From Flavobacteriales bacterium (GTDB lineage Bacteria > Bacteroidota > Bacteroidia > JANQJC01), in NCBI GenBank assembly GCA_028281825.1, contig JANQJC010000105.1, positions 62,001 to 126,000 on the forward strand: a stretch of DNA of 64,000 nt. Reading direction: 5' to 3'. The translations under genes were made by a program, and so were the position numbers. The notes beneath the pieces are model-generated. The model searched no databases. It worked only from the letters and a program-made list of their open reading frames with translations, and was not told the DNA's origin. Shown here one piece after another: positions 9,582 to 20,005 of the stretch (its first letter is position 1; every line of letters begins with the position of its first letter).

Positions 9582-10469
9582 ATGAAAATAGATCCAAAAG
9601 AAGTTTCAACAGGAGAGTTGCATGGTTATCTTTTGAGTGCCGTTGCTCCTAGGCCAATTGCATTCGCAAGTACAATTGATAAAGAAGGCAACCCGAACTT
9701 AAGCCCTTTTAGCTTTTTCAATGTTTTTAGTGCCAATCCACCCATAGCTATCTTTTCACCTGCCCGCCGTGGGAGAGATAATACAACCAAAGACACCTAC
9801 CATAACGTGCTGGAAGTAAATGAAGTAGTTATCAATATTGTAAACTACGACATAGTTGAGCAAATGAACCTTTCCAGCGTTGAATATGCCAGTGACATAA
9901 ACGAATTTGTAAAAGTAGGATTGACACCAATTACTTCTGAGTTGGTCAGGCCATTTAGGGTAAAAGAGTCGCCTGTGCAACTTGAGTGCAAAGTAAGGCA
10001 AGTAATACCGCTTAGTAACTCTGGCGGTGCAGGCAACTTAGTGATTTGTGAAATTCTGCTGATGCATATCAATGATAATGTGTTGGATGATAACGGTAAA
10101 ATAGATGCTCAAAAAATAGATTTGGTATCTCGCATGGGAGGCAACTTATACTGCCGTGCTTCAGGCGATGCAGTATTTGAAGTAAGAAAGCCTGGATTAA
10201 CCCTAGGAATTGGAGTAGATAATTTACCAGAGAACATTCGCAATAGTGATATACTTACCGGCAATGATTTAGGCAAGTTAGGCTTGATTGAAAAGTTACC
10301 AGAAGCTGCTGAAATTGAAGCATTCAAGGAAACTGAAATTGCAAAATCCGTTTTGGACAATAATAACGCCAATGAATTGCAAAAACTTATACACCAAAAA
10401 GCCCATGAGTTATTGGATACAGGAAATGTAGAAGATGCCTGGAAGTTACTTTTGGTAAATCAAGCATAG
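9582..10469 (+). CDS. flavin reductase family protein (FMN-binding split barrel)
   Basis: PRPIAFASTIDKEGNPNLSPFSFFNVFSANPP motif. Confidence 0.88.
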   Translation: MKIDPKEVSTGELHGYLLSAVAPRPIAFASTIDKEGNPNLSPFSFFNVFSANPPIAIFSPARRGRDNTTKDTYHNVLEVNEVVINIVNYDIVEQMNLSSVEYASDINEFVKVGLTPITSELVRPFRVKESPVQLECKVRQVIPLSNSGGAGNLVICEILLMHINDNVLDDNGKIDAQKIDLVSRMGGNLYCRASGDAVFEVRKPGLTLGIGVDNLPENIRNSDILTGNDLGKLGLIEKLPEAAEIEAFKETEIAKSVLDNNNANELQKLIHQKAHELLDTGNVEDAWKLLLVNQA

Positions 10470-10481
10470 CTCATCCTATAA

Positions 10482-11645
10482 ATGATACGCCCCAACCAAA
10501 TCATGCAACTCACCGCCAAAACAATGGCAGGATTAGAGGGCGTTTTAGCGGATGAACTTAAAAGCATAGGCGCAACTGATATCGAGCAAGGTGTTAGGGC
10601 AGTTACCTTTAGTGGGGATTTAGAATTGCTCTACAAAGCAAACTTACAACTAAGGACAGCATTAAAGATACTTGCTCCCATAGAAACCTTTACTGCAAAG
10701 AATGAAAGTCAGCTTTATGCTAATATCAAGAAGATAAACTGGAGGGAACATTTCAATCTGGAACGGACCTTTGCGATTGAAAGCACTGTTAATTCAAGCA
10801 TTTTTACTCATAGTAACTATGTAGCGCTTAAATCTAAAGATGCTATTGTTGACCAGTTTAGGGATTATTTTGGCCGCAGGCCCAGTATTGATAAAGATGA
10901 ACCTGACTTTCTCATTAACATACGTTGTAGTGAAGACACTTTCACTGTTTCCTTGGATAGCTCTGGCGACTCCCTGCATAAGCGTGGGTACAGGGTTGGT
11001 GAAGTAAGGGCTCCAATCAATGAGGTACTCGCTGCCGGAATGATTTACTTGAGCGGCTGGGATAAAAAAACTGACTTCGTAGACCCCATGTGTGGGTCTG
11101 GTACCATAGCCATTGAAGCAGGCTTGATGGCTCGAAATATGCCACCAGGTATTTATAGGGAAAGGTTCACTTTTCAAAAATGGAAAAGTTACGATGCAAA
11201 GCTATGGGAGAAGGTAGTGAGTGAAGCTAAAGAAAACATATTACCAACCAGCGAAGAACCTTTTATTTATGCTAACGATATTTCAAGGGAAGTAACGAGA
11301 GCGACTAAATATAATATACTACAAGCTGATTTGGAAAAAGACATTCTCCTTTCCTGCTCTGACTTTCGGGAATACATCCCTCCCAGCCCACCAGGATTAC
11401 TGATGATGAATCCGCCCTATGGTGAAAGGCTTAACCCTGAAGACTTTGATACCCTATATGGAGAAATCGGGGATACCTTTAAACAGCATTATGCGGGGTA
11501 TAACTGCTGGCTCATCACATCAAACCTGGATGCTTTAAAAACCGTTGGTTTAAAAACTTCAAGGAGAATACAACTCTATAATGGTAAGCTGGAGTGTAAG
11601 TTCGTGAAATACGAAATGTATCAAGGCAGTAAAAAAGGTGGTTAA
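10482..11645 (+). CDS. THUMP domain class I SAM-dependent RNA methyltransferase (RlmL N-terminal-like)
   Basis: 387 aa; FVDPMCGSGTIAIEAGLMARNMPPG and LLMMNPPYGERL motifs. Confidence 0.9.
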   Translation: MIRPNQIMQLTAKTMAGLEGVLADELKSIGATDIEQGVRAVTFSGDLELLYKANLQLRTALKILAPIETFTAKNESQLYANIKKINWREHFNLERTFAIESTVNSSIFTHSNYVALKSKDAIVDQFRDYFGRRPSIDKDEPDFLINIRCSEDTFTVSLDSSGDSLHKRGYRVGEVRAPINEVLAAGMIYLSGWDKKTDFVDPMCGSGTIAIEAGLMARNMPPGIYRERFTFQKWKSYDAKLWEKVVSEAKENILPTSEEPFIYANDISREVTRATKYNILQADLEKDILLSCSDFREYIPPSPPGLLMMNPPYGERLNPEDFDTLYGEIGDTFKQHYAGYNCWLITSNLDALKTVGLKTSRRIQLYNGKLECKFVKYEMYQGSKKGG

Positions 11646-12488
11646 CTACTTCTTAAGAAACTCAATTGTTGCATTCACAGCTATTTGGGTATGTTGTGGC
11701 AATCGCTCTTTCAAGAATGGATGCTTACCACCAAAAGTATGATTGGCCCCTTCAATTTCTATCAATTTGCCGTCCTTAGCGGCATCAGCTAGTATTTTAG
11801 CCTCCAAAAAAGGTACTGTTTCATCCCTCGTCCCATGCACCACCAATAGTGGAACATTGAGTTTGCCGGCAGCTTTCTCTACATCATACCTGTCTTTTTG
11901 TACTTCGTAGTCTTCAAATATTTGATAATACATAGGCATATCCTGCCCAGTTCTTGCATTCGGGATATACGTTACCCCATCTTTTTTCCACTTTTTCAAG
12001 GCCTTAACATCAAGCCTTGTTCCAATAAAACTCACGGCACCCCAGGTGGCTACTTTCTTTATTCTTTTATCCTCACTGGCTTTCACAATTACCATAGCTC
12101 CCCCTCGGCTGTGGCCCAAGAGGTTAATATCATTCTCGTCAAACTCACCAGAAGGCAATAGAATTCCATTGAGCAACTCCTCTATTACCTTATCAATGTC
12201 ATCTTGCTCTTTGGTATAATTGTTATTGCCAAAAGCTTCAAGGTCAGCAAACTCGGTAGGCTTTTTTACTGTGGTGCCATTATAAGAGAAATTAAACTTG
12301 ATGAACACAAAACCTTTATTGGCAAAATGAGATGCAATCCTATTGAAATGTCCCCAATCTTTAAAGCCCTTAAAGCCATGGGCAAAAATTACTACTGGCT
12401 TCTTTTTAGTATTCTTGGTGTAGTAGATATCTAGTAATATCTCTCTGCCATGCTTCCCTTGAATTACCCTATTTTTATCGGTCACCAT
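11646..12488 (-). CDS. alpha/beta hydrolase (dienelactone hydrolase-like)
   Basis: 280 aa; HGFKGFKDWG, GHSRGG nucleophile elbow, HGTRDETVP, NHTF. Confidence 0.88.
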   Translation of the reverse strand: MVTDKNRVIQGKHGREILLDIYYTKNTKKKPVVIFAHGFKGFKDWGHFNRIASHFANKGFVFIKFNFSYNGTTVKKPTEFADLEAFGNNNYTKEQDDIDKVIEELLNGILLPSGEFDENDINLLGHSRGGAMVIVKASEDKRIKKVATWGAVSFIGTRLDVKALKKWKKDGVTYIPNARTGQDMPMYYQIFEDYEVQKDRYDVEKAAGKLNVPLLVVHGTRDETVPFLEAKILADAAKDGKLIEIEGANHTFGGKHPFLKERLPQHTQIAVNATIEFLKK

Positions 12489-12611
12489 AAATCCGAATTG
12501 GATATTTTAATAATTACTACAAGCCTTCGCACGCTAACTAATCCAATAAGTTTTAACTTTGAGACAATGGTAATCAAATTTTAAGTGAAGGTGAAATTAT
12601 TAAGAAAAAAT

Positions 12612-13160
12612 ATGTGGAATAAACTAGTATTAGTGCTGCTGATAGGTATAGCTTCTGTTCAATATGGTTACGCGCAAAAAGACAGTCAAATTCAATGGAG
12701 CGAAGACTACCAATTGCAGTGGAGTGATTTTAAATCGTTACCGGATAAATCAACCAACCTAAAAGCCATGACAAGCTCTGGTATTAATTTCGGCATACAA
12801 TGTATTGAGGGACAATTAGATTTAGAAATTGGGTGCTATTTTGATAAGTATCAGTCATGGGTTAAAGAAGGTCCAAGCGATGAGTTGCTGGAGCATGAAA
12901 GGCTGCACTTTGACATTACCGAGCTATATACCAGAAAACTTATAAAGAAACTTGTAGCCCTCAAAGACCCATGCGGAAGGGATTTAGAAAAAATGCAACA
13001 AATCTACAATGAGAACTTTGAAGAGTATGATGCCTATCAAAACCGGTACGACAAAGAAACCAAGCACAGTATCGATACCGAAAAGCAAAAATATTGGGAG
13101 GAGTTAGTTGCACAAGAATTGGAAAGGTATAAGCCCTGGAGTTCAGAGCTATGGAGATAG
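12612..13160 (+). CDS. DUF922-like putative secreted Zn-dependent protease
   Basis: Signal peptide MWNKLVLVLLIGIASVQYGYAQ; WSDFKSLPD; HERLHFDITELYTRKL (HExxH). Likely start ATG 12612 rather than 12585; TAACTTTG at 12554-12561. Confidence 0.75.
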   Translation: MWNKLVLVLLIGIASVQYGYAQKDSQIQWSEDYQLQWSDFKSLPDKSTNLKAMTSSGINFGIQCIEGQLDLEIGCYFDKYQSWVKEGPSDELLEHERLHFDITELYTRKLIKKLVALKDPCGRDLEKMQQIYNENFEEYDAYQNRYDKETKHSIDTEKQKYWEELVAQELERYKPWSSELWR

Positions 13161-13224
13161 TATCTATCACCACTTGATACTAAATTGAATAAATCCTAAT
13201 TTCGACGAACCCAAAACTGGAAAA

Positions 13225-14013
13225 ATGAGCCAATACATTCAATTTGAAATAGATAGTGGTGTTGCCCGAATTACTTTAAACAATCCTGATAAGCTCAACA
13301 GCTTTAACCGGGATATGGCAACGGAACTACAGAACCTTTTAAACGATTGTAAGACAAATAACGAGATAAGGGCCGTGTTGCTAACAGGTGCAGGAAGGGC
13401 TTTTTGTGCAGGGCAAGACTTAGCTGAAGTAATCCCGGGCAAAGGAGAGCCACCAAAAGATTTAGGGCAAACCGTCAACTTTACTTACAACCCTATAGTT
13501 ATTAAAATCAGGGAACTGGAAAAGCCTGTAATCTGCGCAGTGAATGGAGTAGCAGCAGGCGCCGGGGCAAACATAGCCATGGCCTGTGATATTGCACTGG
13601 CTGGGCAATCAGCTTCTTTTATCCAATCATTCCGAAATATAGGTTTGATACCAGATAGCGGAGGCACCTTCTTTTTACCGAGAGTAGTAGGTTTACAAAG
13701 AGCAACAGCAATGATGTTTTTAGGTAAAAAAATCAAAGCTGAACAAGCTCAACAGTTTGGTATGGTATGGAAAGTGTGCGAAGACGAAAAGCTAATTGAT
13801 GAAGCATTTACAATGGCAAAAGAACTCGCCTCCTTACCTACTAAAGGCTTTGGCTTAACCAAACGCGGATTAAATAAATCTTTCTTCAACAATCTTCATC
13901 AACAACTTAGCCTTGAAGAAGAACTGCAGAAAGAAGCTGGTTACACCTATGATTATACTGAAGGTGTAAACGCATTTTTAGAGAAAAGAAAACCTGAATT
14001 TAAAGGAGAATAA
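13225..14013 (+). CDS. paaG: enoyl-CoA hydratase/isomerase (PaaG-like)
   Basis: Crotonase motifs GRAFCAGQDL, NGVAAGAGANIAMACDI, IGLIPDSGGTFFLPR; followed by paaH/I/J-like genes. Confidence 0.85.
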   Translation: MSQYIQFEIDSGVARITLNNPDKLNSFNRDMATELQNLLNDCKTNNEIRAVLLTGAGRAFCAGQDLAEVIPGKGEPPKDLGQTVNFTYNPIVIKIRELEKPVICAVNGVAAGAGANIAMACDIALAGQSASFIQSFRNIGLIPDSGGTFFLPRVVGLQRATAMMFLGKKIKAEQAQQFGMVWKVCEDEKLIDEAFTMAKELASLPTKGFGLTKRGLNKSFFNNLHQQLSLEEELQKEAGYTYDYTEGVNAFLEKRKPEFKGE

Positions 14014-15183
14014 ATGTCTGAAGATAAATTGGTTATAGGTGTTATAGGCTCTGGTACTATGGGTGCTGGTATTGTACAAGTAGCCGCTACATCAGGTCAT
14101 AGGGTTCTATTGCATGATAATAATAAGGAGGCACTATCTTTTGCTATGGATGGTATCGAAAAGATATTAAATCGGCTAGTAGAAAAAGAAAGAATGCAGG
14201 AAAGTGAAGCCAAAGATGCCTTTGCCCGCATCCATCCTATTGAAGAGATAACAGATTTTCATGAATGTGGATTAATCATTGAGGCCATTGTAGAAAATTT
14301 GGAGGTGAAGCAAAACCTCTTTAGCAACTTAGAGGATATAGTTGAAGATGATTGCATTATGGCAACGAATACATCTTCTCTTTCTATCACTTCAATAGCA
14401 GCATCCTGCCAATTAAGCGAAAGAGTGGTTGGTATTCATTTCTTCAACCCTGCTCCATTGATGCCTTTGGTTGAAATAATCCCAGCCATACAAACCTCTC
14501 CAGAAGTGCTGGGGAATTCGAAAAATTTAATTGACTCTTGGGGTAAAACAACTGTTGTAGCCAAGGATACACCAGGCTTTATAGTCAACCGTGTTGCCCG
14601 CCCGTTTTATGGTGAAGCACTGCGCATTTACGATGAAGGTATGGCTGACATCCCCACAATAGATTGGGCAATGAAAGAGCTAGGAGGCTTTAGGATGGGG
14701 CCATTTACCCTAATGGATTATATTGGCAATGACATCAACTATGCCGTAACTGAAACCGTATTCAAAGAGTTTTTCTACGACCCAAGGTATAAGCCTTCCT
14801 TCACTCAAAAGCGCATGGTGGAAGCCCAAAGACTTGGAAAAAAAAGTGGCAAAGGGTATTATGATTACAATGATGACGCTGAGCAACCAGAAGCAATAAA
14901 AGATGAAACTCTTGGTAAACAAATACTGAACAGGGTTGTTTCTATGCTGATAAACGAAGCTGTTGACGCTCTTTTCTTAAAGATAGCTACTAAAGAGGAC
15001 TTAGACCTGGCTATGACGAAAGGTGTAAACTATCCAAAAGGCTTACTCAAATGGGCAGATGAAATTGGCCTGGATAATGTTCTATCTAGGCTTGAAGCTT
15101 TGTATGAAGAATATGGTGAAGACAGGTATCGCCCTAGCCCATTGCTGAAAAAGATGGTGGCAAATAATCAAACTTTCTATTGA
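14014..15183 (+). CDS. paaH: 3-hydroxyacyl-CoA dehydrogenase (PaaH-like)
   Basis: IGVIGSGTMGAGIVQVAA Rossmann motif, HFFNPAPLMPLVEII, DTPGFIVNRVARPF. Confidence 0.9.
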   Translation: MSEDKLVIGVIGSGTMGAGIVQVAATSGHRVLLHDNNKEALSFAMDGIEKILNRLVEKERMQESEAKDAFARIHPIEEITDFHECGLIIEAIVENLEVKQNLFSNLEDIVEDDCIMATNTSSLSITSIAASCQLSERVVGIHFFNPAPLMPLVEIIPAIQTSPEVLGNSKNLIDSWGKTTVVAKDTPGFIVNRVARPFYGEALRIYDEGMADIPTIDWAMKELGGFRMGPFTLMDYIGNDINYAVTETVFKEFFYDPRYKPSFTQKRMVEAQRLGKKSGKGYYDYNDDAEQPEAIKDETLGKQILNRVVSMLINEAVDALFLKIATKEDLDLAMTKGVNYPKGLLKWADEIGLDNVLSRLEALYEEYGEDRYRPSPLLKKMVANNQTFY

Positions 15184-15611
15184 TGGATAAGGATGCCCTA
15201 GCCACAAAGGTTGTAAGTCGCATGTACGAAAACGATGCTTTTTCGCAGTGGTTGGGTATAGAGCGTATTGAAGAAAAAACAGGTTACTGCAAACTACAAA
15301 TGACTGTTCGTAAAAAAATGCTGAATGGTTTTAATATTGCACATGGAGGCATTACTTACTCATTGGCCGATAGCGCATTGGCTTTTGCATCTAACAACCA
15401 TGGCAGAAAAGCTGTTTCAATAGAAACATCTATCTCTCATACCGAACAAGTTAAGGAAGGGGATATTTTAACAGCCATTGCTGAAGAAGCAGACTTAGGC
15501 TACAAAATAGCCATCTACAACATTACTATAACCAATCAAGACCATAAGAAGGTAGCCCTCTTTAAAGGTACCGTTTACAGAACTTCAAAAGAGTGGTTTC
15601 CAAATAAGTAA
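15180..15611 (+). CDS. paaI: hydroxyphenylacetyl-CoA thioesterase PaaI-like
   Basis: Hotdog fold NIAHGGITYSLADSALAFASN; overlaps the paaH stop (TGATGG). Confidence 0.85.
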   Translation: MMDKDALATKVVSRMYENDAFSQWLGIERIEEKTGYCKLQMTVRKKMLNGFNIAHGGITYSLADSALAFASNNHGRKAVSIETSISHTEQVKEGDILTAIAEEADLGYKIAIYNITITNQDHKKVALFKGTVYRTSKEWFPNK

Positions 15612-15615
15612 GACT

Positions 15616-16821
15616 ATGAATGAAGCATATATAATAGACGGAATAAGGACCCCGATAGGTAACTTCGGAGGTTCTTTAGCAAAGATAAGGCCTGATGATA
15701 TGGCAGCGTTGGTCATTAAGACATTAATGAATAAAAACCAAAATGTGGATTTAGATGCCATTGATGATGTAATATTAGGTTGTGCTAATCAGGCAGGTGA
15801 AGATAATAGAAATGTAGCCCGCATGGCCCTTTTATTGGCTGGCCTGCCCTACTCCGTTCCTGGTGAAACAGTGAACAGGCTTTGTGCTTCAGGTATGTCA
15901 GCAGTTATACATGCCAATAGGGCTATCAAAGCTGGTGATGGTGACTTGTTTATTGCCGGTGGTGTAGAAAACATGACTCGCGGCCCTTGGGTGATATCAA
16001 AAGTATCTAAGCCATTTGGCCGTGATGCCGAAATGCACGACTCAAGTTTTGGTTGGCGCTTTGTGAATCCTAAAATGGAGGAAATGTATGGTACAGATGG
16101 TATGGGGCAAACCGCTGAAAATCTATTAGAGAAGCATAGCATAAGCCGAGAAGACCAGGATAAGTTTGCTTACTGGTCGCAGATGAAGGCTACCAAGGCA
16201 CAAGAAAGTGGCAGACTTTCCGAAGAAATAGTTCCAGTAAGCATTCCTCAAAGAAAAGGGGATACTATAATTATTGATAAAGATGAATTCATCAAGCCTT
16301 CAACATCACTAGAAGTCTTAGCCAAGTTAAGACCTGCTTTTAAAAAAGATGGCTCCGTAACAGCTGGTAATGCATCTGGCTTGAATGATGGCGCAGCCGC
16401 CTTGCTTGTCGCTTCTGATAAAGCTGTAAAGCGGTACGGTTTAAAACCATTGGCAAGAATAGTGAGTTCAGGAGTTGTGGGTGTTGAACCGAGAGTCATG
16501 GGTATTGGCCCTGTTGGAGCTTCAAAGAAAGCATTAGCGAAAGCAGGCTTAACTATGGATGATATGGATATTGTAGAAATAAATGAAGCCTTTGCTGTTC
16601 AGGCTTTAGCTTGCACGAGAGAACTAGGCCTAGCTGATGATGACCCTCGTATCAACCCCAATGGAGGTGCAATTGCAATTGGTCACCCTCTTGGTATGAC
16701 AGGTGCTCGCATACTCCATTCAGCGGCACTTGAACTGCAAAAACAAAATAAAAAGTATGCTTTAGTTACCATGTGCATAGGAGTTGGACAGGGTTATGCC
16801 ACCATTCTTGAGCGGTCATAG
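15616..16821 (+). CDS. paaJ: acetyl-CoA acyltransferase / 3-oxoadipyl-CoA thiolase (PaaJ-like)
   Basis: NRLCASGMSAV, INPNGGAIAIGHPLGMTGAR, MCIGVGQG. Confidence 0.9.
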   Translation: MNEAYIIDGIRTPIGNFGGSLAKIRPDDMAALVIKTLMNKNQNVDLDAIDDVILGCANQAGEDNRNVARMALLLAGLPYSVPGETVNRLCASGMSAVIHANRAIKAGDGDLFIAGGVENMTRGPWVISKVSKPFGRDAEMHDSSFGWRFVNPKMEEMYGTDGMGQTAENLLEKHSISREDQDKFAYWSQMKATKAQESGRLSEEIVPVSIPQRKGDTIIIDKDEFIKPSTSLEVLAKLRPAFKKDGSVTAGNASGLNDGAAALLVASDKAVKRYGLKPLARIVSSGVVGVEPRVMGIGPVGASKKALAKAGLTMDDMDIVEINEAFAVQALACTRELGLADDDPRINPNGGAIAIGHPLGMTGARILHSAALELQKQNKKYALVTMCIGVGQGYATILERS

Positions 16822-16918
16822 ATGATTGATGATTGACTGAGAATAAATTATTTCCTTGCCTAACAAGCTTAATTTCCATAGGTTTGGTAAAGAATAAGTA
16901 ACCACCAAACCACTTTTC

Positions 16919-17269
16919 ATGGAAATTAAAAATATTGAAGGCCTATCTGCCGCTGATATTAATCGCGAGCTGGAAAGGGGCGGCAAGTTTGTCTTTTACG
17001 AATACACTGTATCCATTATAGTAATGACATTTAAAAGACCGACCTCTATCTATTTCATTAAAGGTGGTGAAAGTGCCCTTACTCCTGGATTAGGGTTTTC
17101 ATTTCTCACACTTCTATTTGGTTGGTGGGGTATTCCATGGGGACCTATCTATACCATCGGCAGTTTTATTACCAACTTTGGTGGTGGCAAAGATGTTACG
17201 CAGGAAATCATCGCCTCTTTCAATCAAGCTACTGAAGCCGAAGTTGCGGAAGAAGTTCAGGGAGCATAA
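16919..17269 (+). CDS. uncharacterised small membrane-associated protein
   Basis: 116 aa; hydrophobic GWWGIPWGPIYTIGSFITNFGGGKDVTQEI core. Confidence 0.7.
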   Translation: MEIKNIEGLSAADINRELERGGKFVFYEYTVSIIVMTFKRPTSIYFIKGGESALTPGLGFSFLTLLFGWWGIPWGPIYTIGSFITNFGGGKDVTQEIIASFNQATEAEVAEEVQGA

Positions 17270-17372
17270 CCCACTTTCTTCTTTCTTGATTGCCTGAGGG
17301 TAACCTACTTACCTTGCGATTTTGTATTTTTGAAGTCGAACAAGTTTATGTTTGATTGACTAACATTATTGC

Positions 17373-19280
17373 ATGAAAAGGCTTTTACCACTCATTACCA
17401 TACTTCTATCTGTTTTTACCTTATCAGCCCAAGAGTATAAATGGACTAAGGATAGGCTTGATATTCCGAGAGCAACTGTCTTTAATTTTTCTGACAATCA
17501 AGAAGATGATTGGTTTGTTCAGCTTCATAGCCTTGAGATGCCCAAGCCTGGTTCCCAAAGCACCAAAGGTCAGCTGTATCGTTTAAAAGAAGAAGCCAGA
17601 AAAAAATATCCGCGTAAAGTTGGTCACAAAAAGTTAGCCCAAAACAATCAAAGTGGTTCTACTCCTATTTTGGAGAGAAACTTTCAAGGAAATCTGTATA
17701 GCTCGGGCGTGCCTAATGATAATGATATAGCTATTTCAGATGAAGGTTATGTAGTCTCCGTCATCAATTCCGTTGTTTACGTTTATGACATCGCTGACCC
17801 TGATACTTTTCTCTTTAGAAAATCACTAGGGACTTTTGCCAGTGGGCTCGGATTTACAACATCCAAGTTTGACCCGAAAATAGTGTATGACCCTATTGCG
17901 GATAGGTTTATATTGGTTTTTTTAGCCGGTAACACCCACCAAAATAGCAAGATAGTAATTGCCTACACCCAAACTAATGACCCAACAGAGGATTGGAACG
18001 TTTACATTCTTAAAGGTAATCCAATAGACAATTTGACCTGGTCTGACTATCCGGTAATTGGGATAAATGATGAAGAATTATTCATTGGCTTTAACACTTT
18101 TACTAACGGCTCTTCCAATAACTCTGGCTTTGTGGAAGGCACTTTTTGGCAAATTGGTAATCAAGAAGGTTATGCTGGTGATACACTTATTACTGAGTAC
18201 TACCACGATATACTTTGCGAATGCCCAGGCAAAACAAGAGCCATTTTTAATGTAACACCAATAAAAGGTGGTAGTGAGTTATACGGCCCCAATATGTACC
18301 TGCTCTCAAGTAGGAACCTTAGTGTCGAGAACGACACCGTATTTCTAATGGAAGTAACAGGTCGAGTTGGTGACCCCAATACAGAATTGAAAGTGAAAGT
18401 ACTTAAAACCCCAAATAAGTACTTTTTGCCCCCCGCTGCGCAACAAGCCGGATCACATGAGTTTGATACCAATGACTCACGCGTACTAGGTGGTTTTTAT
18501 GAAAACGGAACTATACAATATGTACAATCATGCATGGATACTTCAACTGGATTGGCTGCTGTGTATCATGGTTTTATTAAGAACCCCGATTCTGATAATC
18601 CAACACTTCACGCCAATATTATTGGACATGAATACTTGGATTTAGGCTACCCAAATATTTCCTACACGGGATTAGTTGATAAAGCAAATTATTATGATCT
18701 GATTGATGGTGACCAGGAAGCCATAATAAACGTAAACCACACAGCTGACACCGTTTTCTCTGGCCTTTCTGCATTTTATTATTCTAATGATGGAAAATAC
18801 TCAGAGTTGATAAGGATAAAAGAAGGAGAAAACTATGTAGATAGACTTAATAGTACCTTGGAACGTTGGGGAGATTATTCAGGTTCACAAAGAAAGTATA
18901 ATGAACCTGGCACTGTTTGGGTGGCAGGCTCTTGGGGCAAGCAAAACAAAAGCCATGGTACCTGGATTGCAGAACTAAAAAGCCCTGACTCGTTGAGAGA
19001 ACCTGCATTCCCTCCTACGACATTGGTATTTCCCAACCCTAGTATAGATTTCGTTTACTTTAACTTCTCCGTTGAAGAAGATATGATGATAGATATCAGT
19101 GTTTATGATATGAGCGGTAAATTGGTTAAGCAATTATTGAGCGAGCCCATTACACAAGGCGAAAACTTTTTGCAATTCTCCACACAACCTCTTAACTCAG
19201 GAATGTACTTTGTAAGAGGTACCTCAGGTGATAAAGAAGTGTTTGAGACTAAAATAGTCAAACATGGTAGAGCATACTAG
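17373..19280 (+). CDS. secreted protein with T9SS type A sorting domain
   Basis: 635 aa; signal peptide; C-terminal VFPNPSIDFVYFNFS...LNSGMYFVRGTSGDKEVFETKIVK. Confidence 0.85.
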   Translation: MKRLLPLITILLSVFTLSAQEYKWTKDRLDIPRATVFNFSDNQEDDWFVQLHSLEMPKPGSQSTKGQLYRLKEEARKKYPRKVGHKKLAQNNQSGSTPILERNFQGNLYSSGVPNDNDIAISDEGYVVSVINSVVYVYDIADPDTFLFRKSLGTFASGLGFTTSKFDPKIVYDPIADRFILVFLAGNTHQNSKIVIAYTQTNDPTEDWNVYILKGNPIDNLTWSDYPVIGINDEELFIGFNTFTNGSSNNSGFVEGTFWQIGNQEGYAGDTLITEYYHDILCECPGKTRAIFNVTPIKGGSELYGPNMYLLSSRNLSVENDTVFLMEVTGRVGDPNTELKVKVLKTPNKYFLPPAAQQAGSHEFDTNDSRVLGGFYENGTIQYVQSCMDTSTGLAAVYHGFIKNPDSDNPTLHANIIGHEYLDLGYPNISYTGLVDKANYYDLIDGDQEAIINVNHTADTVFSGLSAFYYSNDGKYSELIRIKEGENYVDRLNSTLERWGDYSGSQRKYNEPGTVWVAGSWGKQNKSHGTWIAELKSPDSLREPAFPPTTLVFPNPSIDFVYFNFSVEEDMMIDISVYDMSGKLVKQLLSEPITQGENFLQFSTQPLNSGMYFVRGTSGDKEVFETKIVKHGRAY

Positions 19281-20005
19281 GCTGCCTTTTTAGACTTAGC
19301 CCTTCTTTTTCTTACTTGCATGTTTAGCATTTCAACCAATAGGGAAAATGCTATGGAAAAGTAGATGTATCCTTTAGGCACTTCAACGTGTACCGAATCC
19401 AATATTAACAAAACACCTATCATCAATAAGAAAGCCAAGGCCAGCATCTTCACCGTAGGATTTTGATTAACAAAATTGCTCACCTTTTCAGCAAAAACCA
19501 ACATAATAAGCATAGCTATAATCACCGCTAATACCATTATTACTATCTGCTGCGTTAAACCAACTGCAGTTAATATGGAATCAAAAGAAAAAACTGCATC
19601 CAGCAATACAATTTGAACTATTGCCGCTCTGAGAGTTAGCCTCTTAAGGCTTTTTTCGTCTTCATGCCCACCTTCAATTTTACCATGTATCTCTGTAGTA
19701 CTCTTCGCCAGTAAAAACAATCCACCGCCAAAGAGTATTAAATCCCTAATGCTCACATCATGGTCAAATAAAGTGAATAAGGTACTGGTAGCCCCAACCA
19801 TCCATGTGATGCCCATCAATAAGCCTATACGCATAAGTAAAGCCAAAACAAGCCCTAGTACCCTTGCCTTCTTTTGGTCTTTCTCTTCAACCTTATCAGC
19901 TATTATTGAAATAAAGATAATATTATCAATACCCAATACTATCTCCAAAAAACTTAAAGTTAATAGACTAATTAAGCCAGCGGTAGTAAATAATTCTTCA
20001 AACAT
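19277..20005 (-). CDS. TerC family integral membrane protein
   Basis: LTLSFLEIVLGIDNIIFI and LLDAVFSFDSILTAVG motifs; start set at MFEELFTTAG (20005). Confidence 0.9.
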   Translation of the reverse strand: MFEELFTTAGLISLLTLSFLEIVLGIDNIIFISIIADKVEEKDQKKARVLGLVLALLMRIGLLMGITWMVGATSTLFTLFDHDVSIRDLILFGGGLFLLAKSTTEIHGKIEGGHEDEKSLKRLTLRAAIVQIVLLDAVFSFDSILTAVGLTQQIVIMVLAVIIAMLIMLVFAEKVSNFVNQNPTVKMLALAFLLMIGVLLILDSVHVEVPKGYIYFSIAFSLLVEMLNMQVRKRRAKSKKAA

